A stretch of 64,000 nt of DNA from NCBI GenBank assembly GCA_035041965.1, contig JAPYMA010000052.1, forward strand, positions 1-64,000, in the 5' to 3' direction. Both the position numbers and the translations under genes were made by a program. The stretch's first letter is position 1; every line of letters begins with the position of its first letter. This DNA comes from Anisakis pegreffii. Taxonomy: Eukaryota > Nematoda > Chromadorea > Rhabditida > Anisakidae. Positions 1 through 11,529 of the stretch are shown here, in pieces. Below the pieces are notes generated by a model, which saw only the letters and a list, made by a program, of their open reading frames with translations, did no database searches and was not told where the DNA came from.

Positions 1-797
1 CATCTAACTCCACCAAAATGACTTAAATCACTTTCAATTCTGATAGCACGACTGCGCGATTCTTGAAACATTTGATTCATATGAATTTTTGATTTTTTTA
101 AAATTTCGACGATAGTTTCATTTTCATTGATAATCCAAGAGTCAGCGTACCTGTAATTTCATCTGAATAAATTTGGTATTTGGAAATACCAATTCTTCGA
201 CGGAATATCACTTCTTTTTTCCATTAATATTGGAATTGATCAACTAGTTGTATGACATAGTAATAAGTAAATGGTTTGTCGTTGTGATCATAATTGTGTT
301 CTGTTTCAATTCTTTCGATCTGTCAATAGTACCACACCAATTGATCATCGCAGATCATGTCGAAGTGACTTGCTCATAACATTCACATTATCATTCTGTC
401 ATCGTTCCCTTCATGCGTGCTGTTTAGTGCGGTGTGACGTGTGACGTAATTCACGATTTTATTTCGTTCATGCTTTTTATAGTATAATTCATGATTGCGG
501 CAGAGATATTTTGGGTTCAAATACCCACCTAATTTTTCAACATTATTAGTATCATTCTGTTTTTTGACAACTTCATTAGTATAAGCCTAGAAAAGATCAT
601 CCGCGTGCAATCTTTGAAATATAGTAATATTCGCAGTGAAGGTGATATCTTATTAAATCATCACCATCGCTATTTTAGTTTAGAACGTTGATAACGTGTG
701 CGAATAATTTATTAATGAGAAATGTGTGCGAATAATTAATGAGAAATAAGGAATTAAATGATGAATACTGCGAATTAGTCATTTAATATTGTTTCAG
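1..797. other. AT-rich DNA, no gene seen
   Basis: No open frame with convincing codon content was found on either strand. The stretch ends at a pyrimidine-AG splice-acceptor-like signal at 791-797 that opens the small exon described next. Confidence 0.5.
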
Positions 798-799
798 AT

Positions 800-1297
800 A
801 TGCATATGAAAATGAACGAGCGACCGAGCGAGTGGACGATTACGGTATTGGTCGTTGGTGGCGAGCTGCATGATGATTGGTCATATCCAGCTGCAACAAA
901 TTACAGTAGCTTCATTCTAAGGTGGGAATTCATTTTTTGATGATTTAATTTTTAATTGGTGATTTTAAATAACTTTATTGTCAATCGATCTTGTTGATTT
1001 CTCGTGATCTGATATGAATTGGCGTATTTTCAGTAAGTATGGTGAACGACGTTTGGATGGACGTTTTTTTCGACGGAAACATTTTCGATGGATGGCGCTC
1101 GATGGTTGATGAGGACGGTCGGGATAACAACAACATGAAAGATCATCACTGTGCAACATGACACATATTGGAACAGCAAAGATGTCAAAATACCAAAGAT
1201 CAAATTCAATACCGACAAATACGACACGATAGCGCGTGGAGGCGCTGGGTTAGGACATGGAACTTTATTTTCTTTCTATCAGAACTTGAATAAATAA
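800..1297 (+). pseudogene. small two-exon gene or gene remnant, unknown
   Basis: Exon 1 (800-921) starts with ATG three bases after an acceptor-like TTTCAG and reads MHMKMNERPSEW..., ending at AG|GTGGGA. Exon 2 starts at 1034 after TTTTCAG. Joined in phase they give a 65-residue basic-ended protein stopping at 1107-1109. In exon 2, however, two other frames also look protein-like: 1039 onward (MVNDVWMDVFFDG..., stop near 1159) and 1139-1297 (KIITVQHDTYWNSK..., stop 1295-1297). Three adjacent segments in three frames suggest a decayed gene with frameshifts, or an exon whose true boundaries I have missed. No family is recognised. The pseudogene call is inference; the two splice signals and open frames are seen. 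Confidence 0.35.
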
Positions 1298-1309
1298 TCC
1301 GGAGTTGAA

Positions 1310-2650
1310 CAACTCCTTATTTTTTATTACTTATTTCCACTTCTATTAGAACCTAGGAATCAAGAATAAAATTAAGCCGTGGTCAGTGACCACTTTTTTG
1401 CATCCTTTATTCTTTTATGCTTTAATTCATTTGTGAATTGTAATTGCAATTGTTTGTATTGTAATGTAATTGTAATTGTAAATTAGAGAATGTTTGAGTA
1501 ATATTGTGAATATTTGTGTATGTAGTTAAGTGTTTGTAAATGATACTTTACTTGAAACCGACTTGGTGAAATTAGGTGATAATACAGTGGCGTAGATATT
1601 ATGATGTATTGTACATTGTTATCATTGTTAATTGAAATATATTTCTGAAGATATTAATGATGCATCGATTATTTTAACTGGGGGGATTTTTTAGAGATTT
1701 TTAATTCAGTTATTAATATTATTTGCGCTAGCATTGTATTGTTAATATTGTAACTGCCACTGTATTGTCACAGGTTGAGATGTTTAGTGGGCGATAGTCT
1801 AACGTTATCTACCAATTTACGAGGGGATCCACGATTATCTGCTACCCTTTGGGATGGAATTTTGTAATGTTAATTTTGTTTATTAATTATAATGTCTTGT
1901 ATATGTATCGTATATGTGTTTTAATGTATATGCATTGTATTTATAATTTATTATAATTTTATTTATGCCACAATTTTATTTATTTATTCATATATTTATC
2001 ATTGTTGCCAGCATTGTGAACTTTTTTGTATGGGATGTGGTAGGGCGAAGGAGGGATGCGGCACGTGATGACCCGCTTAACTCTGGAGCCAGAGGTAGGG
2101 ACTTGGACTGGCCTTATGTATGCCCCATCCAACCTAATTGAAATTTTTTTTCACTTTTGCACTTAATCATTCCCTCTCTCTCCCCCCCCCCCCTCTCATA
2201 ATGTGGACTCTATTACATGAACCGCGTTGGACTCTGACATAGGCATGAGAGCAGAGGTATCTGACATTAGTTCTATCTGGCGCAAAATTGACTTGACTTA
2301 GCTTGACTATAACTATATTAAAATCTCATTGAGCCAAAACTTAGAAACGTCTTGACTTTAATTTTACCACGAGATAACTTGACTTGACGTACCGCTTAGC
2401 GAACTGGGATTGACTGACCTCGATTTGAATCTGACTTTGAGCTTTCTTAAATTCATTAAGCTTGACATGGACTTGAACTGATCTGACTTAGGCATGCGAT
2501 TCAGAGAAGTGTTAGTGGTCTATGCACAGTTCGACTGCAGTTAACTAGTGAGCTCACAGCTGAGGAACAAGCTCTCAGAGCTGATCGCTCCTTAGAGATA
2601 GATTAACGCCTAAGAGAATATTTGTTTACTTTGTGTGGCAGGGACAGTGG
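1310..2650. other. AT-rich spacer with degenerate CTTGA-type repeats
   Basis: No coding sequence is apparent. Between about 2285 and 2500 the words CTTGACTT, TTGACTTG and TGACTTGA recur irregularly, like a worn short tandem repeat, and a similar word occurs again at about 9912 just right of the satellite. A 12-C run lies near 2182-2193. The satellite begins abruptly at 2651; the preceding bases do not match the end of a unit. Confidence 0.5.
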
Positions 2651-5600
2651 CAGGTGTTGATAATGGCTGTACTGGCATATCAAATGAAGAAAATATTCCC
2701 TAAAAATTGAGCTTCACTAACGTAGGGTATGAATCGCCTTATGAAGTTAGCGGTAGGTCTGGAAAGTTCGCCTGGACCACTCATCCTGTAGAGTCGAGTC
2801 GCTGACTGGTGACTCGAAGTCTCAGGTGTTTGTGGTTACTCGCCGAAGCTTATCTATTAGCTAGTGTCATGATGGCATTCATACAATTCTATGATGATAT
2901 CCTCATGTCCCTTGCCAGTGTAGTTATCATTCATCACTTGTGTTACTGAGATACTAGATAACCTCATCGATCCACTCGAATGGTCTAATGTTATCGTATT
3001 GAAAATATCTTATGAGTTAGTTTCTGGGAGAACTATCATCAGGTGTTGATAATGACTGTACTGGCATATCAAATGAAGAAAATATTCCCTAAAAATTGAG
3101 CTTCACTAAGTAGGGTATGAATAGCCTTATGAAGTTAGCGGTAGGTCTGGAAAGTTCGCCTGGACCACTCATCCTGTAGAGTCGAGTCGCTGACTGGTGA
3201 CTCGAAGTCTCAGGTGTTTGTGGTTACTCGCCGAAGCTTATCTATTAGCTAGTGTCATGATGGCATTCATACAATTCTATGATGATATCCTCATGTCCCT
3301 TGCCAGTGTAGTTATCATTCATCACTTGTGTTACTGAGATACTAGATAACCTCATCGATCCACTCGAATGGTCTAAAGTTATCGTATTGAAAATATCTTA
3401 TGAGTTAGTTTCTGGGAGAGCTATCATCAGGTGTTGATAATGACTGTACTGGCATATCAAATGAAGAAAATATTCCCTAAAAATTGAGCTTCACTAAGTA
3501 GGGTATGAATAGCCTTATGAAGTTAGCGGTAGGTCTGGAAAGTTCGCCTGGACCACTCATCCTGTAGAGTCGAGTCGCTGACTGGTGACTCGAAGTCTCA
3601 GGTGTTTGTGGTTACTCGCCGAAGCTTATCTATTAGCTAGTGTCATGATGGCATTCATACAATTCTATGATGATATCCTCATGTCCCTTGCCAGTGTAGT
3701 TATCATTCATCACTTGTGTTACTGAGATACTAGATAACCTCATCGATCCACTCGAATGGTCTAAAGTTATCGTATTGAAAATATCTTATGAGTTAGTTTC
3801 TGGGAGAGCTATCATCAGGTGTTGATAATGACTGTACTGGCATATCAAATGAAGAAAATATTCCCTAAAAATTGAGCTTCACTAAGTAGGGTATGAATAG
3901 CCTTATGAAGTTAGCGGTAGGTCTGGAAAGTTCGCCTGGACCACTCATCCTGTAGAGTCGAGTCGCTGACTGGTGACTCGAAGTCTCAGGTGTTTGTGGT
4001 TACTCGCCGAAGCTTATCTATTAGCTAGTGTCATGATGGCATTCATACAATTCTATGATGATATCCTCATGTCCCTTGCCAGTGTAGTTATCATTCATCA
4101 CTTGTGTTACTGAGATACTAGATAACCTCATCGATCCACTCGAATGGTCTAATGTTATCGTATTGAAAATATCTTATGAGTTAGTTTCTGGGAGAACTAT
4201 CATCAGGTGTTGATAATGACTGTACTGGCATATCAAATGAAGAAAATATTCCCTAAAAATTGAGCTTCACTAAGTAGGGTATGAATAGCCTTATGAAGTT
4301 AGCGGTAGGTCTGGAAAGTTCGCCTGGACCACTCATCCTGTAGAGTCGAGTCGCTGACTGGTGACTCGAAGTCTCAGGTGTTTGTGGTTACTCGCCGAAG
4401 CTTATCTATTAGCTAGTGTCATGATGGCATTCATACAATTCTATGATGATATCCTCATGTCCCTTGCCAGTGTAGTTATCATTCATCACTTGTGTTACTG
4501 AGATACTAGATAACCTCATCGATCCACTCGAATGGTCTAAAGTTATCGTATTGAAAATATCTTATGAGTTAGTTTCTGGGAGAGCTATCATCAGGTGTTG
4601 ATAATGACTGTACTGGCATATCAAATGAAGAAAATATTCCCTAAAAATTGAGCTTCACTAAGTAGGGTATGAATCGCCTTATGAAGTTAGCGGTAGGTCT
4701 GGAAAGTTCGCCTGGACCACTCATCCTGTAGAGTCGAGTCGCTGACTGGTGACTCGAAGTCTCAGGTGTTTGTGGTTACTCGCCGAAGCTTATCTATTAG
4801 CTAGTGTCATGATGGCATTCATACAATTCTATGATGATATCCTCATGTCCCTTGCCAGTGTAGTTATCATTCATCACTTGTGTTACTGAGATACTAGATA
4901 ACCTCATCGATCCACTCGAATGGTCTAAAGTTATCGTATTGAAAATATCTTATGAGTTAGTTTCTGGGAGAGCTATCATCAGGTGTTGATAATGACTGTA
5001 CTGGCATATCAAATGAAGAAAATATTCCCTAAAAATTGAGCTTCACTAACGTAGGGTATGAATCGCCTTATGAAGTTAGCGGTAGGTCTGGAAAGTTCGC
5101 CTGGACCACTCATCCTGTAGAGTCGAGTCGCTGACTGGTGACTCGAAGTCTCAGGTGTTTGTGGTTACTCGCCGAAGCTTATCTATTAGCTAGTGTCATG
5201 ATGGCATTCATACAATTCTATGATGATTTCCCTATGTCCATTGCCAGTGTAGTTATCATTCATCACTTGTGCTACTGAGATACTCGATAACCTCGTCGAT
5301 CCACTCGAATGGTCTAAAGTTATCGTATTGAAAATATCTTACGAGTTAGTTTCTGGGAGAGCTATCATCAGGTGTTGATAATGGCTGTACTGGCATATCA
5401 AATGAAGAAAATATTCCCTAAAAATTGAGCTTCACTAACGTAGGGTATGAATCGCCTTATGAAGTTAGCGGTAGGTCTGGAAAGTTCGCCTGGACCACTC
5501 ATCCTGTAGAGTCGAGTCGCTGACTGGTGACTCGAAGTCTCAGGTGTTTGTGGTTACTCGCCGAAGCTTATCTATTAGCTAGTGTCATGATGGCATTCAT

Positions 5601-8600
5601 ACAATTCTATGATGATTTCCCTATGTCCATTGCCAGTGTAGTTATCATTCATCACTTGTGCTACTGAGATACTCGATAACCTCGTCGATCCACTCGAATG
5701 GTCTAAAGTTATCGTATTGAAAATATCTTACGAGTTAGTTTCTGGGAGAGCTATCATCAGGTGTTGATAATGGCTGTACTGGCATATCAAATGAAGAAAA
5801 TATTCCCTAAAAATTGAGCTTCACTAACGTAGGGTATGAATCGCCTTATGAAGTTAGCGGTAGGTCTGGAAAGTTCGCCTGGACCACTCATCCTGTAGAG
5901 TCGAGTCGCTGACTGGTGACTCGAAGTCTCAGGTGTTTGTGGTTACTCGCCGAAGCTTATCTATTAGCTAGTGTCATGATGGCATTCATACAATTCTATG
6001 ATGATTTCCCTATGTCCATTGCCAGTGTAGTTATCATTCATCACTTGTGCTACTGAGATACTCGATAACCTCGTCGATCCACTCGAATGGTCTAAAGTTA
6101 TCGTATTGAAAATATCTTACGAGTTAGTTTCTGGGAGAGCTATCATCAGGTGTTGATAATGGCTGTACTGGCATATCAAATGAAGAAAATATTCCCTAAA
6201 AATTGAGCTTCACTAACGTAGGGTATGAATCGCCTTATGAAGTTAGCGGTAGGTCTGGAAAGTTCGCCTGGACCACTCATCCTGTAGAGTCGAGTCGCTG
6301 ACTGGTGACTCGAAGTCTCAGGTGTTTGTGGTTACTCGCCGAAGCTTATCTATTAGCTAGTGTCATGATGGCATTCATACAATTCTATGATGATTTCCCT
6401 ATGTCCATTGCCAGTGTAGTTATCATTCATCACTTGTGCTACTGAGATACTCGATAACCTCGTCGATCCACTCGAATGGTCTAAAGTTATCGTATTGAAA
6501 ATATCTTACGAGTTAGTTTCTGGGAGAGCTATCATCAGGTGTTGATAATGGCTGTACTGGCATATCAAATGAAGAAAATATTCCCTAAAAATTGAGCTTC
6601 ACTAACGTAGGGTATGAATCGCCTTATGAAGTTAGCGGTAGGTCTGGAAAGTTCGCCTGGACCACTCATCCTGTAGAGTCGAGTCGCTGACTGGTGACTC
6701 GAAGTCTCAGGTGTTTGTGGTTACTCGCCGAAGCTTATCTATTAGCTAGTGTCATGATGACATTCATACAATTCTATGATGATATCCTCATGTCCCTTGC
6801 CAGTGTAGTTATCATTCATCACTTGTGTTACTGAGATACTAGATAACCTCATCGATCCACTCGAATGGCCTAAAGTTATCGTATTGAAAATATCTTATAA
6901 GTTAGTTTCTGGGAGAGCTATCATCAGGTGTTGATAATGACTGTACTGGCATATCAAATGAAGAAAATATTCCCTAAAAATTGAGCTTCACTAAGTAGGG
7001 TATGAATCGCCTTATGAAGTTAGCGGTAGGTCTGGAAAGTTCGCCTGGACCACTCATCCTGTAGAGTCGAGTCGCTGACTGGTGACTCGAAGTCTCAGGT
7101 GTTTGTGGTTACTCGCCGAAGCTTATCTATTAGCTAGTGTCATGATGGCATTCATACAATTCTATGATGATATCCTCATGTCCCTTGCCAGTGTAGTTAT
7201 CATTCATCACTTGTGTTACTGAGATACTAGATAACCTCATCGATCCACTCGAATGGTCTAATGTTATCGTATTGAAAATATCTTATGAGTTAGTTTCTGG
7301 GAGAACTATCATCAGGTGTTGATAATGACTGTACTGGCATATCAAATGAAGAAAATATTCCCTAAAAATTGAGCTTCACTAAGTAGGGTATGAATAGCCT
7401 TATGAAGTTAGCGGTAGGTCTGGAAAGTTCGCCTGGACCACTCATCCTGTAGAGTCGAGTCGCTGACTGGTGACTCGAAGTCTCAGGTGTTTGTGGTTAC
7501 TCGCCGAAGCTTATCTATTAGCTAGTGTCATGATGGCATTCATACAATTCTATGATGATATCCTCATGTCCCTTGCCAGTGTAGTTATCATTCATCACTT
7601 GTGTTACTGAGATACTAGATAACCTCATCGATCCACTCGAATGGTCTAATGTTATCGTATTGAAAATATCTTATGAGTTAGTTTCTGGGAGAACTATCAT
7701 CAGGTGTTGATAATGACTGTACTGGCATATCAAATGAAGAAAATATTCCCTAAAAATTGAGCTTCACTAAGTAGGGTATGAATAGCCTTATGAAGTTAGC
7801 GGTAGGTCTGGAAAGTTCGCCTGGACCACTCATCCTGTAGAGTCGAGTCGCTGACTGGTGACTCGAAGTCTCAGGTGTTTGTGGTTACTCGCCGAAGCTT
7901 ATCTATTAGCTAGTGTCATGATGGCATTCATACAATTCTATGATGATATCCTCATGTCCCTTGCCAGTGTAGTTATCATTCATCACTTGTGTTACTGAGA
8001 TACTAGATAACCTCATCGATCCACTCGAATGGTCTAAAGTTATCGTATTGAAAATATCTTATGAGTTAGTTTCTGGGAGAGCTATCATCAGGTGTTGATA
8101 ATGACTGTACTGGCATATCAAATGAAGAAAATATTCCCTAAAAATTGAGCTTCACTAACGTAGGGTATGAATCGCCTTATGAAGTTAGCGGTAGGTCTGG
8201 AAAGTTCGCCTGGACCACTCATCCTGTAGAGTCGAGTCGCTGACTGGTGACTCGAAGTCTCAGGTGTTTGTGGTTACTCGCCGAAGCTTATCTATTAGCT
8301 AGTGTCATGATGGCATTCATACAATTCTATGATGATATCCTCATGTCCCTTGCCAGTGTAGTTATCATTCATCACTTGTGTTACTGAGATACTAGATAAC
8401 CTCATCGATCCACTCGAATGGTCTAATGTTATCGTATTGAAAATATCTTATGAGTTAGTTTCTGGGAGAACTATCATCAGGTGTTGATAATGGCTGTACT
8501 GGCATATCAAATGAAGAAAATATTCCCTAAAAATTGAGCTTCACTAACGTAGGGTATGAATCGCCTTATGAAGTTAGCGGTAGGTCTGGAAAGTTCGCCT

Positions 8601-9510
8601 GGACCACTCATCCTGTAGAGTCGAGTCGCTGACTGGTGACTCGAAGTCTCAGGTGTTTGTGGTTACTCGCCGAAGCTTATCTATTAGCTAGTGTCATGAT
8701 GGCATTCATACAATTCTATGATGATATCCTCATGTCCATTGCCAGTGTAGTTATCATTCATCACTTGTGTTACTGAGATACTCGATAACCTCATCGATCC
8801 ACTCGAATGGTCTAAAGTTATCGTATTGAAAATATCTTATGAGTTAGTTTCTGGGAGAGCTATCATCAGGTGTTGATAATGACTGTACTGGCATATCAAA
8901 TGAAGAAAATATTCCCTAAAAATTGAGCTTCACTAACGTAGGGTATGAATCGCCTTATGAAGTTAGCGGTAGGTCTGGAAAGTTCGCCTGGACCACTCAT
9001 CCTGTAGAGTCGAGTCGCTGACTGGTGACTCGAAGTCTCAGGCGTTTGTGGTTACTCGCCGAAGCTTATCTATTAGCTAGTGTCATGATGACATTCATAC
9101 AATTCTATGATGATATCCTCATGTCCCTTGCCAGTGTAGTTATCATTCATCACTTGTGTTACTGAGATACTAGATAACCTCATCGATCCACTCGAATGGT
9201 CTAAAGTTATCGTATTGAAAATATCTTATAAGTTAGTTTCTGGGAGAGCTATCATCAGGTTTTGATAATGGCTGTACTGGCATATCAAATGAAGAAAATA
9301 TTCCCTTAAAATTGAGTTTCACTAACGTAGGGTATGAATCGCCTTATGAAGTTAGCGGTAGGTCTGGAAAGTTCGCCTGGACCACTCATCCTGTAGAGTC
9401 GAGTCGCTGACTGGTGACTCGAAGTCTCAGGTGTTTGTGGTTACTCGCCGAAGCTTATCTATTAGCTAGTGTCATGATGGCATTCATACAATTCTATGAT
9501 GACATCCTTA
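2651..9510. repeat. satellite array, 388/389-bp unit, 17 full copies plus a partial
   Basis: Units begin with CAGGTGTTGATAATG at 2651, 3040, 3428, 3816, 4204, 4592, 4980, 5369, 5758, 6147, 6536, 6925, 7313, 7701, 8089, 8478, 8867 and 9256 (CAGGTTTTG in the last). Every length difference comes from one indel: units with AACGTAGGG are 389 bp, those with AAGTAGGG are 388 bp. Units differ at only a handful of other sites. The four units from 4980 to 6535 share one variant (GATTTCCCTATGTCC, GCTACTGAG, CTTACGAG), while those at 6536 and 8867 share another (GATGACATTC, CTTATAAG). The last copy carries extra changes and fades out between about 9500 and 9560. All frames are interrupted by stops, so the unit is not protein-coding. 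Each unit carries a 6-bp-arm inverted repeat (CGAGTC/GACTCG) about 144 bases in. Confidence 0.98.
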
Positions 9511-9559
9511 TTTCCCTTGTCAGTGCAGTTATTGTCTGTCATTAGTGGTAATAAGTATG

Positions 9560-11320
9560 GTTGATAAGTCATCGCTTCTGTTATGAATCACTGACCAGTT
9601 TCGAGAGGTTGTGTCACGGGCTAGGATTGAATTGGATAACTGTGGACTGATATGTGCATAGGGATTAGAATTTTCTCTTGGTTGCTCGCACAGTGTCTTG
9701 TCAGAATTGGAATGTGTTGGTGTGTATGGTATAAAGATAAGTAGTGTTTTTGAAGTAGCGTTATCGGGGTAGCATCATGGAATTTTCTCAAGCTTAATCG
9801 TTCGAGCACCCAATTGATTACATTGGTAACTGAAAGCCAGGTAGGATTCCTCGGATTGCTTTTATACGTTTTAGAGGAAGCAAGACGTGAGTCAAGGTTT
9901 TTTTGTATTAGCTTGACTTGACATCAAACTTCTTTTGGGTTGAACCGAAATGATGGCAGTTGACTCGATTCTATTCCGTTTTCAAAATATTCTGTCAGAA
10001 TTTGCTCGTGTTATGCTGTTTCGGATTGTACGATTGGATATGGGCATTCAAATCTCTTGTAAATGTGAATATTTGTTTGATTATCCCGTTGCTGTTGTTG
10101 TTGCTTATGTAATTACTTCGTGTTGTTGTTTATGTGATTGTTTCGTGCGGTCATCACCTCTCGTTGATCATTATCGTGTTTTTGATGCTGTCATGTCAGG
10201 CATAATGGAGGGAAACATTGCTAGGCATGGTTTGATGGCATTCCATGAGCGAGGTAGAATCGCAAAGTGCATAGGCACCCTGGGTACAATTCGATGTCAC
10301 ATGTTAGGGTCAGGCTCGAGTTTGATGCTCTTGCCTGGAAGTAAGCTCACTACTTCGCCGAGATTGGGATAAATTTGAAAATACCAATGGTGCGTGGCAT
10401 GACAGCTGCATAAATGTTTTTCCACGTGTTATCACACATTACACCGAAAACCCACAAGCTATCAGTATCTTCTGTTTCAACGAGTTTAGAATTGTCATGA
10501 CGGCAGCTATTGTAGTTTAGTAGGTTTATAGGAATTCAACTGCTTCATAGGTTGTGATTTTACCACGATTGCTTGCATCGTAGTTAGGAAAGAAAACTGA
10601 GGAAGGGATTTTCGACATACCAATTTGAGAAGCAATTGCAACACACTGTTAGAGATATAGCAATATATGACTGAAATGACCAATCAAAGATTCAGGAAAA
10701 TTTCATGAGAAGATCGTCGGACATGCTTTAGGCATAGTAAAACAAATCTGGAGGATTGAATTAGATGGTTTCGAAAAACATGATGGTGTGATACTCGATT
10801 AGTATTATGGATTCGCTTTCAAGGAAACTGAGTTTATAAGAAACAATTCTTCAAATGTCGTTTAGCAGGAATAGGAAAGCAACAGCGAATAGGGCATTTG
10901 TAGTATGACGTTCAATGCGTGCTAGAGTGAATCCCAAAGTGAGGTCAATAAGCTTGAATGAGCCTCAATCCTTGATGATTAGAGATATCCACTGAAAAAG
11001 CTGCCGTCTCTGACTTTTGCTCGATTTTTTCATTTGTGTAGTGTGTGTCATCTAAAAAACCTTCGGCATTTCTCCTCGGACGCCGTGGTGAGGTTTCGTA
11101 TCAGAATTTTGCACAGTATCTGTACAGCGCTTCTGAAAGAAGATCTGAGTGAGGTAATTCATGAACGTAACCCCACAAGAACGATGGAATCTGAAATGAT
11201 GAAGTTGTATTCAGAATGAGGTTGTTTTGACAGATATGAACTCATTAGATCAGTTATTGATGTGAATTACGTTGATTTTTTTTCTACAAGGTTATATTGG
11301 CAGTGGACAGTTTGATGCAG
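9560..11320. other. non-satellite flank, no supported gene
   Basis: An open frame of 140 codons runs from 9950 to 10372 on the plus strand, but it has no recognisable domain and no splice context, and it begins with two ATGs in ordinary AT-rich sequence; I treat it as chance. No RNA gene or element end was recognised. Confidence 0.4.
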
Positions 11321-11329
11321 TCATTTACC

Positions 11330-11520
11330 CGGAGGTACTGCTCCCATTGGTTGCATTAGCCGTGGGCGTGGCTACTTACCGTAGTCATTTAATTACGGAG
11401 GTACTGCTCCGGTTAGATGCATTGATTGTGGGTATGGCTAGTTACCGAAGCCTTTTCACCCCGGACGTACTACTCCCGTAGCTTGCTTTTGCTGCGGGCG
11501 CTGCTAAACATTCAAACAAC
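11330..11520 (+). repeat. 66-bp tandem repeat, three diverged copies
   Basis: Copies begin with CGGAGGTACTGCTCC or a variant at 11330, 11396 and 11462, exactly 66 bases apart. Because 66 is 22 codons, the repeat stays in one frame and encodes a 22-residue motif (EVLLPLVALAVGVATYRS and relatives) in the open frame 11272-11481, where a stop falls in copy 3. The copies differ at many positions while conserving length. This could be a fragment of a repeat-containing coding exon or a non-coding minisatellite; no neighbouring exon was found. Confidence 0.6.
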
Positions 11521-11529
11521 TCATATTAA

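Noticed and set aside
2651..9510. CRISPR-like array
   Set aside because: The entire 388/389-bp unit repeats; there are no unique spacers between short repeats, and the genome is eukaryotic.
9950..10372. 140-codon plus-strand open frame next to the satellite
   Set aside because: No domain, no splice context, ordinary AT-rich composition; length is within chance for this much sequence.
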